Source: Bombyx mori
Lineage: Eukaryota; Arthropoda; Insecta; Lepidoptera; Bombycidae
Reading direction: 5' to 3'
Assembly (NCBI RefSeq): GCF_030269925.1
Contig: NC_085119.1
Span: forward strand, 11,257,001 to 11,321,000
Length of the DNA: 64,000 nucleotides
Positions 35,207-47,113 of the stretch are shown here, one piece after another. Within the stretch, counting starts at the first letter, position 1. Every line of letters begins with the position of its first letter. The translations under genes were made by a program, and so were the position numbers. A model generated the notes under the pieces. That model had not been told where the DNA came from and searched no databases. It saw nothing but the letters and a program-made list of their open reading frames with translations.

Positions 35207-38200
35207 AAGCACACACAGAGCAATAAGTTCCGTGAAAACTGCTAGACACGGATAAAGATCATGAAATGGTTTGTTGCAATTTTTAGTTTATTTCCCAATA
35301 GGGTTGTCAAGCCGATAGCTAAAATTTTGAATCTTAATCTTTTCCTTGTTATTGAGGATTGTAAATCATTTGGTAGATACTGTTTGCAGTCTTTCCAACA
35401 CTTATAGTTTTTCTGATACCGCGATTATCACTTGGGATTTCGTCATCTTGGTCTTCGACCCCTTTTATTAAATTTAAATACAATGATAAAAATATCATGT
35501 TTCCATTCTATCAAGTCCATCTATCTAGTCAATTTAATTTAAGATTTAGTTAGACTAATATAGCGAAGCATTGATACAACCATCGACCAATGCGAAACAG
35601 AATTCAATTAGGTCTTGTCAATTTTATGTAGGTCGCTTTTAAATTTTATTATTGCATATATACTTTTTAATTAAGAAATACAATGTAATACAATGAAAAT
35701 CTAGAAAAATAACTTATTTTAACAGTGCGATAACCCTGGAATGTTATAGATTAAATTTATTTGCTTGAAGACAATAGTGCTGCATATCAATAATTATTCC
35801 TCGGTACTGCGTGCAGTTCCTAACGACAACTTGGCAACCCTCCGCGGTTCACGCACATGTCACTTTTAATTAGTTTTAATCGAAACAAAAAAAAAGTCTT
35901 ACAAACGCTTACACGTGGAAATGTGAGTCAGAATGCCGATATCAAATTAATTAAAACAGTATGTTAAAAATTTTTACATAACAACTGCGTGCGTCAATTA
36001 TATTTTTCATTATTTAAAGAAATTAAGTAGTCTTAATTCCAATCAATATCATAACGATATTTCTTTCGTTTACTGAAAAGATCCAATTTATTGACACAAA
36101 ATTACCCCGTGAATTGTAGGTATCAAAAAATAACTGTACGATAATAAGTGAAAAACTGTAATTGAATCATCATTTTTTTGGAATTCCTATCAGAAGGCTG
36201 TTTTAATGATTAGATTTAAAAAAAAACGGTGCAAACGATGTGCTTTTTCAACACAAAACACTACCGATGTTCTTATAGACATTGTTCATGTTAATTAAAC
36301 CTAATACTTTATAATACTTTGATGTCTCTAATTGAGACAGTTAGCTCAGCATAAGGAAATTAAAAGTTTCGTTTAATATTAAAAATATCAGTCATTAAGC
36401 TAATTAGTCATAAAATAATAACATCATAATGAAATCTAATATGATTTTAGGCGCGTCCCGACCAACGGATGGACCAATCACAGCTGATTAATTTCTCGTA
36501 ACACCCATGTTAAAGCTTGTTTATTAATTAGTCGAAAGTTAATTAATTGAAATGCATTATCCACGAGCCATGTTGAAAATAATGATTGTAATGTGTCTTT
36601 ATTGAAATTTTAATTATACTATTCCATTGAATTTGATTTTATTAAATTGGGGTAGCTTTATTAGGGGCGCGCATTAAAGTTGAAATATCAATAAAAATCT
36701 ACATTAACGAAATATGCCATTGATTTTATATGACAAGTGTTCGCTTGGTGTTCGTAATTCAACCACAATTACTAAAACATACCTTAAGATTTAGTTTGAT
36801 TTTACATAATTTTATGTTTGTTTTTTGTTTTGTTATTGTGATTTTTTCTAGTAAAAGTGTATATAGGTTATTTTTATTTTTTTGCTACCCCTCAAAATCT
36901 CGTCACTAACTACACTGGTAGCTAGCTAAACAAAAAGTAATATTTTTGCCATTCCCTATATATTTATGGAAGATAATTCTGACTTTTCAGTTTTAAAATA
37001 AATTATTATCAAGAAACACCGGAAGACCCGGTAGGCGGTCGAATAAAATTACATTCATAGACTAATTGTATCATTCGTCTTTGTTTTTTCTATTTCCTAC
37101 GTTGTAGATTATAATCTTTATTTATTATAAGCCTTGATAAGTCGCAAAACGTCAAGATAACAACGCAGATAATTATTAACAAAAAATAAATAAAGAATAG
37201 CGTGAAACAAACTGTTATGAAGCTATTAAAAAAAAATAAGAAAATGTCACAAGAAAAAAAATCATCGCGATTAGTAAAATGATGTCAATTAAACTGTGTA
37301 CGTTAATTATTCGTACATCGTAGCCAATGTTTATAATTAAAACGAATCGGGTACCACGTTCTAGAGTTGTAGCTCTAATGAGATACTTGCTAATTAGAGA
37401 ATAAACAAGACGGATATGGGAATCTAATTGGCTTTTGGGACAAGCATGTTTCCTCTGATACTTTTTTCTTTTGTTATATAAAAAGGTGGCTTTATTTCTG
37501 TACCGTTGCAGTGAGGTAATTATGCATATACATTAAAATTTATTACGCATATTTATTATATTGCATGATCGGCTATCCGATTTAATTTTGATATTCCACC
37601 TCAAGTCAAATCAAGTGTTTCGTTTTTGTTTTTAATTTTGCGATTAATATTATATATACCAATGTGAGTAATATACACTATATATTACTATTTCATGTAA
37701 ATCTACTAGTTTAAAAGAGTTTAATAAAAATTTAATTTAATTTAATTTAATTAATATTCAAAAACACAAGTCGCTAATCGATAACCTTCCTTTTTTAAAT
37801 TAGTTTTCTTTTGTTTTTTCGCAATAATTTGAGACAAATCGTTAAATTTCTTTTTGATGTCAAAACCAAATGAGAAAGACATTCTCTAACATGCTGGAAT
37901 ATAATAGTTAGGTAGAGTGGGAGAGTCTGAGAGTCAAACTAATTGAGACTACATTAGGTCCCAATATGGTATTCGCATTGTGATGTCTGGATCTGGTAAT
38001 CACTCAGAACAAGGAGGAGTGTGTGCCCGTTCGTCTTTCACTCTTATATATAAATAAATCAATGAGAACCATCAAAAACGATTAATGAAAATTCCATTAC
38101 ACTTGTTATCTTTACTTTCTCTATGTTTCAGTTTTACGCGTTCAATTAGCGTTAATGAGGAAAACTGTACAAGTCCGAGAGCAACAAGACTATGACGTCC

Positions 38201-40800
38201 GTTTGTTACTTCATTAAATTTGTTGATTTTCCACGTGTTTAATAGTAAATATTTAGTTTTATTAAATATGCATCAAGAAAACTTATTAGCTATTTTAAAT
38301 TGAACATGAACATGAAATACAGACAAACAAACGTATTTTTTTACAAATTTTGGCGCGTAGTATGAATAAATACCGTGACAATTACTTCGAAACAGCAACG
38401 GCTATGGCTAAACGTTTTCTGTTATGTTATTTAAAAGAGTACAAAAATCCAATGAGGTGAAGATCATTAAGCGACTCTTCGAACCTGTCGCCGCATTACA
38501 CTAATTGACGCAATTAGAGGGATTGCCGAACGGAAATAAAAGTGGGCTCACCTTCATGAAACGCCGGCCCAGCCAATTAGCCTAGCGACTCGTAATTAGC
38601 CTCTTCAAGTACCCCACGCTGGATCAGTCTTGACACATACGAGCAAAGATCACGGCACCAAAAATATAGTTCATTTTCTTGTTAATATTTTTTTTAATAC
38701 ACGACACAAAAGTTTTTCGCGATCGGACGATGTTTAAATATAGAGCGCGCGGACACGTATGATCGCCTTGGAACACGGCAAGCGAGTGAGCGCGCTAGGC
38801 CGCTGACGGATAGACGCGGGAGGAGGTTAGCCGAATGCTTCCCTTCCTTTTCACGTACAAAAGCTCTGCGACTACGATGCTTTTCGCTCAGCACGGGCGG
38901 GCACTTGCGACCTTCTACGTATAGAGCGACACTTAACTCTGTAAGTGGGCAGATTTCACGCGGTATTGCATTTAGGCCTAAACAAAATGTGGAAATAATA
39001 AATTGACTTTTTATCAATTATTGCTTTTAAATCTAGAGACTTAGAATAAGAGTGAGTCTAGTAAAGCAAGTTCGCCGCAATCTTGTAACGTTTAAACATT
39101 TAGCTTGGCGTTATTTTTATTTATTTTTGTCCGCTAACAACGACAGATATTACCGAGATAGCCCAATAGCAACTTGAATCATTCAATGATCACTCAATAA
39201 ATGTTTTTTATGAATACCTAACAGGTTATTTTGCAACGTATTCGAACTTGTATGATGTATGAAAAGGGACCCGTACATTGTATGACTGCTTTAATGAAAA
39301 TAGCGATCCCCTATTCATCATTGATAAAGCAACGACACCTCGTTCATTGTGTCGCGTTTCGAAGCCGGCCGTCGGCGAATCAACTGAACTCATTCTTCAT
39401 TCATTTTGCCTTTTTAAACACGGCAGCACGCTATCCGTAAGCTGTTCGTGAAATTATAAAGCTATACTTCGCGGATTGTAAGGCTGAATAATTTAAAATC
39501 AATACATTTAAAAATAATGGATAAATGGATAAACTTAAAAATAACCACATTTAAATTGATTTTTATGCTTCTTTTAAATTTTTACGTACCTTCAATTGAC
39601 GTATTACATTACGTACCATTTTAATTAAAACCACTTTTACGGTTTAATCTCGCATTTCCTGACGTCATTATATAAGAATCGTCCGTGACAACGAAAACTG
39701 TAAGACGATCGGAAAGGTCGGGAATAATGTTTGTTTAATGACAATTAAAAAACACGCAAAACTAAACCGTAAAAATCGTTTTAATTATGTCTAAAAGTCG
39801 CGAAGACCTAACTGAAGAAAATACTATTTAACTTTTTTATTATGCAGGCTACTTGTACGATCGAGATTCTAAACATTAACACAAACAGCCAGTTGCACAA
39901 GCAAGACGTCCTCTAGTTTATTTAAGTAACGTGGAATATCAGGTTTTGTATAAAAAGAATGATCCGAGTTCTTCACCACTTAGCCTGTTTGCCTTGTTAT
40001 CTTTTTTATGGTGGCATTTCTCCATTGAATCAATTAAAGCAACGTAAAGGGGTGTAATAAAAGATGATTTATTACCGAGGACTATAATAGTTTTTAATTA
40101 TATTTCAAGAGGGTACCCTAGTCGATTATATTAGATGGATAATGTAAACGTGCAATGGAAAACTGGATGTCGGATTCGAAATTACTACTTCGACACCGCG
40201 ATAGTTGCTAAACTTTTAGTATTTTTTAGGATTTTAAGAATCGTAGACCTAATTAAAGCTACTTTTACAAATTAATTTCGCCTACATTATTTCCGATGAA
40301 CTGTAAATTAGTTATAGTAATATAACCCAGATAAAAAACCTATTACTTATTACATCTTAAATTGAATACATTCAACAAAAAACGAACTCAAATGTGGCTG
40401 TTAAAAAATAAACAACCTATAAATTGATTTGTATGTCAAATATGTGTACATATATAGTTGTTATATTATTGTATATTGCAAAACAACCGAGCAGTTATAT
40501 GAATACGTTTAAATTACGAGCTAAACAAATCTAAAAGCGCGCCTTGCGTTCTGTATCAATTTGCGATCCATTCAATGTCGACCCGCAAAAATCAAGGTTG
40601 TGACACGGTTCAGTGCTGTTCTAAAAACTATATCGATAATAATATATTAATAGGATCAAGATAATAGTATGATAATCTATATCTTAAATACAAATAGCTA
40701 TGAATGAATCTGAGGCTTGAAGTTAAATAAACTGCTTAAAAAAAAAGACAAACAATTCTGATTTTAACACCCGCAATTTAATTTTCATAGCCTATGACTG
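35207..40800. other. Long non-coding stretch with possible regulatory islands
   Basis: No supported gene and no recognised repeat over 5.6 kb, the longest repeat-free part of the window. Islands with mixed GC content and homeodomain-type cores lie at 36440-36720 and 38480-38620. 38700-38980 is GC-rich and could be a promoter or exon, but no splice model was found. An AATTT microsatellite lies at about 37725-37752. Confidence 0.45.
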
Positions 40801-40801
40801 A

Positions 40802-41260
40802 TTTTTTTTTTATTGCCCTTGTAGGCATACCTGCATGCGGCCCACCTGATGGTGAGTGGTTACCGTCGCCCATGGACTTCAGCAATGCCAGGGGCAGAGC
40901 CAAGCCGCTGCCTACCGTTTAATACTCTCCACAAGCCTCGTTTAAAGAAGGACATGTCATAGCGCTCGGGAAACACCGTGGAGGGGAGCTCATTCCATAG
41001 CCGGATGGTACGTGGCAAAAAATACCTCTGGAAACGCACTGTGGATGACCGCAGTGGCTCCAGGTAGTATGGATGAACTCTACTCCGGTGGCGGGCGGTG
41101 CGATGGTAAAAACGAGATGCCGGTATCATCTCGAACAATTCCTCAGAGCACTCCCCATGGAACATACGGTACAAAATACAAAGGGAACCGAAGTCCCTCC
41201 GCAGACCCAGAGGTTCCAAACGATCCGTGAGAATGGGATTATCGACTATCCGAACGAAAA
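40802..41260 (-). mobile_element. 5'-truncated LINE (CR1/jockey superfamily) 3' end
   Basis: An intact C-terminal ORF plus a 3' tail ending in an A run (poly-T at 40804-40813). The tail contains ggtaaccactcaccatcagg and gggcaataaaaaaa, strikingly like the Bm1 3' end. Two shorter relatives lie at 19642-19795 and 34831-35092. Confidence 0.8.
40860..41219 (-). pseudogene. C-terminal fragment of a LINE reverse transcriptase protein
   Basis: 119 codons reading RRDFGSLCILYRMFHGECSE, then RYFLPRTIRLWNELPSTVFP and FFKRGLWRVLNGRQR. The LPRT..LWNELP signature and the F(K)RGL end are typical C-terminal motifs of CR1/jockey-superfamily LINE proteins. RT and endonuclease domains are absent. The exact clade cannot be fixed from this part. 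Confidence 0.75.
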
Positions 41261-42350
41261 GTTAAATGAGAAAATATCCATTTTACTATAACGTTTTAGA
41301 TTGTTTAGCATTGACCAAAATAGATCACAAGAAACCGAGTAAAAGCTGAGACAATAATAGAACTATAACTTTCACAATAATCCACGGCCCTGTGCCACTT
41401 TAAACAAACGACAAAAAACTTGAAAATTAAATTTAGTGCGAAGGCTGTTCTTAAGACCTTCATTAATACTAAATAAACAACCAATATTGGTTTCGTAATG
41501 AATAAAAAGTATTTCAATATTGAAATATTTATTGATAAAATCGTGAATAGGTCAAAAGTTCAGTTCAGTTCACCAGTCGACAGCCTGGGACTGATAGAAA
41601 TTTTAATCATATAATCACATAAATTCCATTTAGATTACATTTAGGAACATCTTTCAGGGTGCAATAAAATCGTAAGGCTCTAAAAATTTGGAATTTTTTG
41701 CTTGTACTTTTAAAATCATAGGATAACCGTTATTCCAATGCAAACGAGATTATAAACGCGCGATCTGTACTTAACAATCCTCATGACGTATTTTCGTGAA
41801 GCATTTAATACTAGATAGGCTTAAATCAGTTTTTTGACAGCAACAAAAAACTCTATTTGTATTTGAGAATTTGCTTACAACCATAACAAGGTTCAAAATA
41901 AATTGAAAATAAAATACCTAGTGGCTGTAAACGCATCGTTATCCTCGTAACAGGTACACCGCGCGCACGTCAATTAAATCTTGTGTGCATCTAACTAACA
42001 AGTAACAGAACACGATATACGGTGATACCGAATTCATCGATAAATCATGCGGACATCACTACACGTAGGGTAGGGCGGCCTGTATTGACGCATTCATTTT
42101 CTATACGCGTTTAATTTATTGCCGGGTAACTCGAGACATGTACGCTCACAAATCAAGCGTGCTTTTGCGTATTTTCAGCGGCGTTTTGTCAACCGCTCAA
42201 TCGGAAGCGTATTCTAGAAGGGTTACTTTGAATGGTGTCTCTTTGATAGACAAGACTTAATTTGCATAGTCCGCACAAATCGTGTAATAATATAAAAAGG
42301 TTGCTTTAAAATAAGAATTAAAACTAGTTTTTAGGTCAAGCACCGTTTCA
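41261..42350. other. Non-coding stretch
   Basis: No gene or repeat family was recognised. Confidence 0.4.
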
Positions 42351-42356
42351 GATGTA

Positions 42357-42480
42357 TTCTTTATTATTGTTTTTTTGTTGGTTAGTTTTTTGTAAACGCT
42401 ATTTGCTGAAAATTATTTAATTCTTTATTATTGTTTTTTTTTGTTGGTTAGTTTTTTGCAAACGCTGAAAATTATTCAAT
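42357..42480. repeat. Tandem duplication of about 60 bp
   Basis: Two adjacent copies of ttctttattattgttttttt-gttggttagttttttg-aaacgct-gaaaatta. The first has a 7-8 bp extra segment (atttgct). Confidence 0.85.
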
Positions 42481-43077
42481 TTGTTTCTTTCGAATGACTA
42501 CAGACTTAATTTTGTGGATTTTGACCTATAGAAGGTTACGTAATGAATTTCATTAATTCTTAGAACGCAATTGGAGTTCATATTTTTCAATACATTTTTG
42601 CATTTACCATTTCCTTGTTTAAATCAAAGGCCGCTATAACTTATTAATGAACGTCAAGTTTTTTTTAATAACAGACATAACGTAGCCGTGTACATGTTTT
42701 CATGTTGGTACACTGGTAGCTTCCTTAAAAGAATATTTGATAAATATCTCGAAGTCTTTATACTTTTGCACAGCGACAAGTGCAATTCTTCAATGTATGT
42801 TAATTATTATTTAGAAGGTGCTCGTATGCTTACTGTGGGGCTGCCGATGTAACTTTATGATCAACCGCCGCTATAAGCAGCATTTTCACTTACTTAGCTA
42901 AAATCATTGTCTCAGACCTTAGTTCTGATCTAAAATTCCCGTTGTTTTTTCGAATGTACGGATAAGTTCACAGTCTTGGAATTAAATGATTACCGGAGTT
43001 CATGAACTTCGCAACGTAAATTACTCACGCTGGCCTCTAAATACGTATTCTCATCGATAAATACGCAAATCGAAAGT
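42481..43077. other. Mostly non-coding, with a relic of Bm1
   Basis: 42955-43050 (ataagttcacagtcttgg, aatgattaccggagttcatg) looks like an ancient minus-strand Bm1. Nothing else was recognised. Confidence 0.4.
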
Positions 43078-43520
43078 TTTTTTTTTTTTTTTTTGCTTAG
43101 ATGGTTGGACGAGCTCACAGCCCACCTGGTGTTAAGTGGTTACTGGAGCCCATAGACATCTACAACGTAAATGCGCCACCCACCTTGAGATATAAGTTGT
43201 AAGGTCTCAGTATAGTTACAACGGCTGCCCCACCCTTCAAACCGAAACGCATTACTGCTTCACGGCAGAAATAGGCAGGGCGGTGGTACCTACCCGCGCG
43301 GACTCACAACAGGTCCTACCACCAGTAATTACGCAAATTATAATATTGCGGGTTTCACTTTTATTACACGATGTTATTCCTTCACCTTGGAAGTCAATCG
43401 TGAACATTTGTTGAGTACGTATTTCAATAGAAAAATTGGTACCCGCCTGTGAGATTCGAATACCGGTGCATCGCTTCAACACGAGTGCACCGGACGTCTT
43501 ATCTTTTAGGCCACGACGAC
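43078..43520 (-). mobile_element. Full-length Bm1 SINE
   Basis: The most complete copy here. Read on minus it has a tRNA-like head (about 43440-43515) with a B-box-like GGTATTCGAATCTC, the linker with cgattgacttccaaggtgaa, the body from ctggtggtaggacctgttgt, and a long A tail (poly-T at 43078-43094). At about 440 bp it is near full Bm1 length. Confidence 0.9.
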
Positions 43521-44282
43521 TTCACACAAGTTGGTAATTAGTAATTTGTGAGAATATCTTACGTATGGTTCACTACAAAACTCGGCATAATATGGCTCGA
43601 CACGAATACACAGTCTTATCATTTAAACCGTGGCGATCTCTTACTGATTATTGGGATTGTTACGAGTATTTACAACGGCAGGACAGCTGTTGCATCAATA
43701 CAATTTAACGGCAGCGGTATTTGCATTGTGACTATGAATTCCAACAACATCGAAAGCTCGAGATCCTTTTGAGCATTATAGATGATAAAAAATTAAAATC
43801 ATTATAATTATACAAAAGGGAATTCCAACAAAAATAGAATTAAAGTATTAAACCCATTTAAAGTGGCTTATCCGGGAGCCGAGAAAAAAAAGCGCCTCGG
43901 CTTTAACGACGCCTTTCATTGAATTCGACTTAAACCAATTAATCACTCTTATCAGACCGTTTCCCTTGGAGTTTTTCAACGGAGGGACCGAAGGCTGACC
44001 ATTCAGCCGTTGTGAGGTAAACGGAGCTATTGTGAGCCGTTTGCGGGCATTGTTGCCGGTCATTGTGCCGTAAACTGATGATGTTCGCGACCGCTTGTAG
44101 CAATCTCACGATATTTCTTTCCGGACGTTCGTCTTAAGGCTGACGATACGCGGCACATTTCGTAGACTTTTTTAGATTTGCGATCCTACGGGAAAACGGA
44201 AATATTTTCAATATTTCGTACGTTATTAGTTCATGCATTAGAAAACACTACATTATTATTATAACAATATATAATTGCGCAA
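43521..44282. other. Non-coding stretch with hairpin-rich island
   Basis: 43850-44110 is GC-richer and has a 7-bp hairpin AGCCGAG/CTCGGCT near 43877-43904. No gene was recognised. Confidence 0.4.
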
Positions 44283-44525
44283 TTTTTTTTATTGCTTAGT
44301 TTGGTGGACGACCTCACAGCCCACCTGGTGTTAAGTGGTTACTGAAGCCCATAGACATCTAAAACGTAAATGCGCCATCCACCTTGAGATAAGTTCTAAG
44401 GTCTCAGTATAGGTACAACGGCTGCCCCGCCCTTCAAACCGAAACGCATTACTGCTTCACGGCAGAAATAGGCAGGGTGATGGTACCAACCCGTGCGGAC
44501 TCACAAGAGGTCCTACCACCAGTGA
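44283..44525 (-). mobile_element. Bm1 SINE, 5'-truncated
   Basis: Poly-T, attgcttagtttggtggacg, cacctggtgttaagtggtta, up to caagaggtcctaccaccagt. Confidence 0.9.
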
Positions 44526-44895
44526 AAATGCACGATTCGCGGCAGACATAAGTACAATGATGGTACTATATTTTCCGTGCTCACCGTTTCCTATTACTAA
44601 TAATATACAGGCTAGAAAAGAAGAAAGATTCATGGAGATATATCCGTAATATAAAATTTGTGAGGAACCAAATAATTTCACAAATAACTCCGTTTAATTC
44701 CTCGTTTGGGAGTCCCCGCTCCGGCGTTTCATAAGACTTTGCAAAGAAAACAACGAAACAGGTATTAGCATAAATTATACGAAACACATTTCGGCAGTTC
44801 ACGGCGCGGTAATGAGTACTTAAGGTTTTCATGTGAACGGATTTAAATCACGTGAGGGCTATGAGTATATATATTCACTTTAGACAGAGGCTTGC
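44526..44895. other. Non-coding stretch
   Basis: A small duplicate of Bm1-like words (gcggcagacataagtacaat) follows the SINE near 44539. No gene was recognised. Confidence 0.4.
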
Positions 44896-45118
44896 TGACG
44901 GGTAGGTACCTACCACCATCCCGCCTATTTCTGCCGTGAAACAGTGATGCGTTTCGGTTTGAAAGGTGGGGTAGCCGTTGTAACTATACTGAGACCTTAG
45001 AACTTATGTTTCAAGGTAGGTGGCGCATTTACGTTGTAGATATCTATGGGCTACAGTAACCACTTAACACCAGGTGGGCCGTGGGCTCGTCCACCCATTT
45101 AAGCAATAAAAAATAAAA
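44896..45118 (+). mobile_element. Bm1 SINE, 5'-truncated
   Basis: gacgggtaggtacctaccac, tttctgccgtgaaacagtga, through cgtccacccatttaagcaat and an aaaaaataaaa tail. Confidence 0.9.
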
Positions 45119-45217
45119 TTGTAATTTTCAATTTACTCCTTCTTTATATTATCAAAATAATAATAATTCAGTGATAATAATTCGATTCAATTTATAAAAT
45201 TAAGCAAATTTTCATCA

Positions 45218-45720
45218 ATATTTCTTAATGACGTTATCACGTAAAACTATCGTCCGTAATCCGACTTTACAGACAATAATTTTTTTCTTTTGCCAAACGA
45301 TTACAATGAAACACTTAACGATGCCCCAAAGTTCGTCTCGATTCGTCACTGTCAGCCTTATGGAGATCAGCGCGCACAAACGCAAAGACAAACACACAAA
45401 AAACTGTATACGATTTTCTTAAATGAATAAATCTATTAAACCAACCAACACACGTGATGAAGTGTTGTTTAGTCAACCTGTTTACCATTTGCTACGAACA
45501 ACAACAAACACGAAACAGAGTATTTTGAACTGTGTTAAAGACCAAGGTAGATCAGGATTATTTATTGCAATAGATGAGTACACGAGCTCTCAACCAACCC
45601 GATGTCGAGTGGTACCGAAACATCAGAAATGTCGCATGCAAAAGCAATTACAAAAATCGGTTGTCTGTAAAGTCGGTTTACTGACGATAGTTGAACGTGA
45701 CAACGTCATAAGAAAATACT
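45218..45720. mobile_element. MITE with long (about 55 bp) inverted repeats
   Basis: Left arm (about 45218-45276) and right arm (about 45661-45716) are inverted copies sharing atgacgtt, cacgt, aactatcgtc and ccgactttacagacaa. A few substitutions separate them. The 390-bp interior has no transposase. A relic of Bm1 (about 45556-45650) lies inside. The superfamily is unresolved because no target duplication was clear. Confidence 0.75.
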
Positions 45721-47113
45721 GATGGAATGGTGTCATTTTTCAAAAGAAAATTTTAAGTTTATTTGTTTGATAGATATTTTGTATGAACAATTGACACCAC
45801 ATGCACTTTTCACTGAACTTCATACTTGACGAAAACATGTAAATGTATTATTGTATAGCAGCTGTCCACGCGGATGCATCGCAGAGAGACAGATGTCGAA
45901 CGCTGTCGAACGCTGCCGAACGCGGAGGCCGATTGTGCCTCTTTATTACTCGTTGCACACTCTCGCTTGCACTATAAGCCTTAAATGGAACGCCTCAGAG
46001 CGAGGCAACGCCGCATGAGTCATGTTTTTTCGTGCGTCCAGCCGGCTCCATCGAATTATAAGACGTTGTCACATCAAAAATAAACGTCAATCAAATACAA
46101 AATTTGTATTTGTGATTAAATCACGTAACATAAACCCAATCCAATAAACTATATCTTTTTTGTGGGTGAGTTTACAGCTAACACCCAACTTATAGATCTC
46201 AATCGACTATTTATAAGAAAATGTACAATAAAGTCAAACACCGTAAAATTAAAAAAGAACCTTAAAATTGATAAAGCGGTTCATTTGAGTGTAAAATAAG
46301 TAATTGTAGTTAGTGTATTGCGTTAGTTAGGAAAAAATAGATTACGTTGAGGTGCTAGCAACTACCATGAAATATTGACGAATATTACCGTTTCTTTTTC
46401 ATTATGCCTAGCCATGAAATTAAAGTAACGATTTGAGGTAAACAAAGTTACAAACATAATTAAAACAACATTCTGATATACAAATGAAGTTGTGTATTAT
46501 ATTTTCTAAAACACACAGAGGTATAAAGATTGTAACATGAATTGAAAAAAATTAAATTCATTTTCTTTTATTGCTATGAACGGGCCCACAAGACTGGTGA
46601 ACTATCGGAAAGCACAACGTGCATTAAAATGTTAACAAAAAAGAACGAAAAACTTTAACAAAAATAAAGTTAAAAAAATACATTTTGTATTTGAGAACAA
46701 TAGCTTCTACTTTGATCCACAAAAAAAAACGTCGTAACAATTTCTGTAGTCAAAAATGCTCCAATATAAATTTCGTGCGGATCAAATCGGTGCAACCATT
46801 ATGTCGCCAACGTGACAAATCTAAATATCGTACGAAGATTTAAATAATAAGTACCCCGCCGCCGTGAGCATCATGGGAAATGTAAATAGCGGGGTCCAAC
46901 GCAATATAGTCAGTCTATTTGTGCTTTTAACTAATCTATAAATTAATTGATAGATGCCTCGCTGTGGGGTTGGAGTAGCCAGTTCAAAACTGTTTAAATG
47001 CGACTAAAAATTCGTAGTGATTTAATGAGGAGATATAAAACTAGTTTTTACTACGAATATAGTTTTGTTTAAACTCTTTTCGGAAATTGTACAAATGTAT
47101 TATTGTTTTTGAA
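45721..47113. other. Non-coding stretch
   Basis: 45890-45925 repeats the word gtcgaacgctg two to three times. 45930-46040 is GC-richer. No gene was recognised. Confidence 0.4.

Noticed and set aside
38694..39017. 107-codon minus-strand ORF in the GC island
   Set aside because: No domain; the composition alone keeps the frame open. It could be reconsidered if transcripts appear.
41012..41291. Plus-strand ORFs of 72 codons
   Set aside because: They are shadows of the minus-strand LINE protein fragment.
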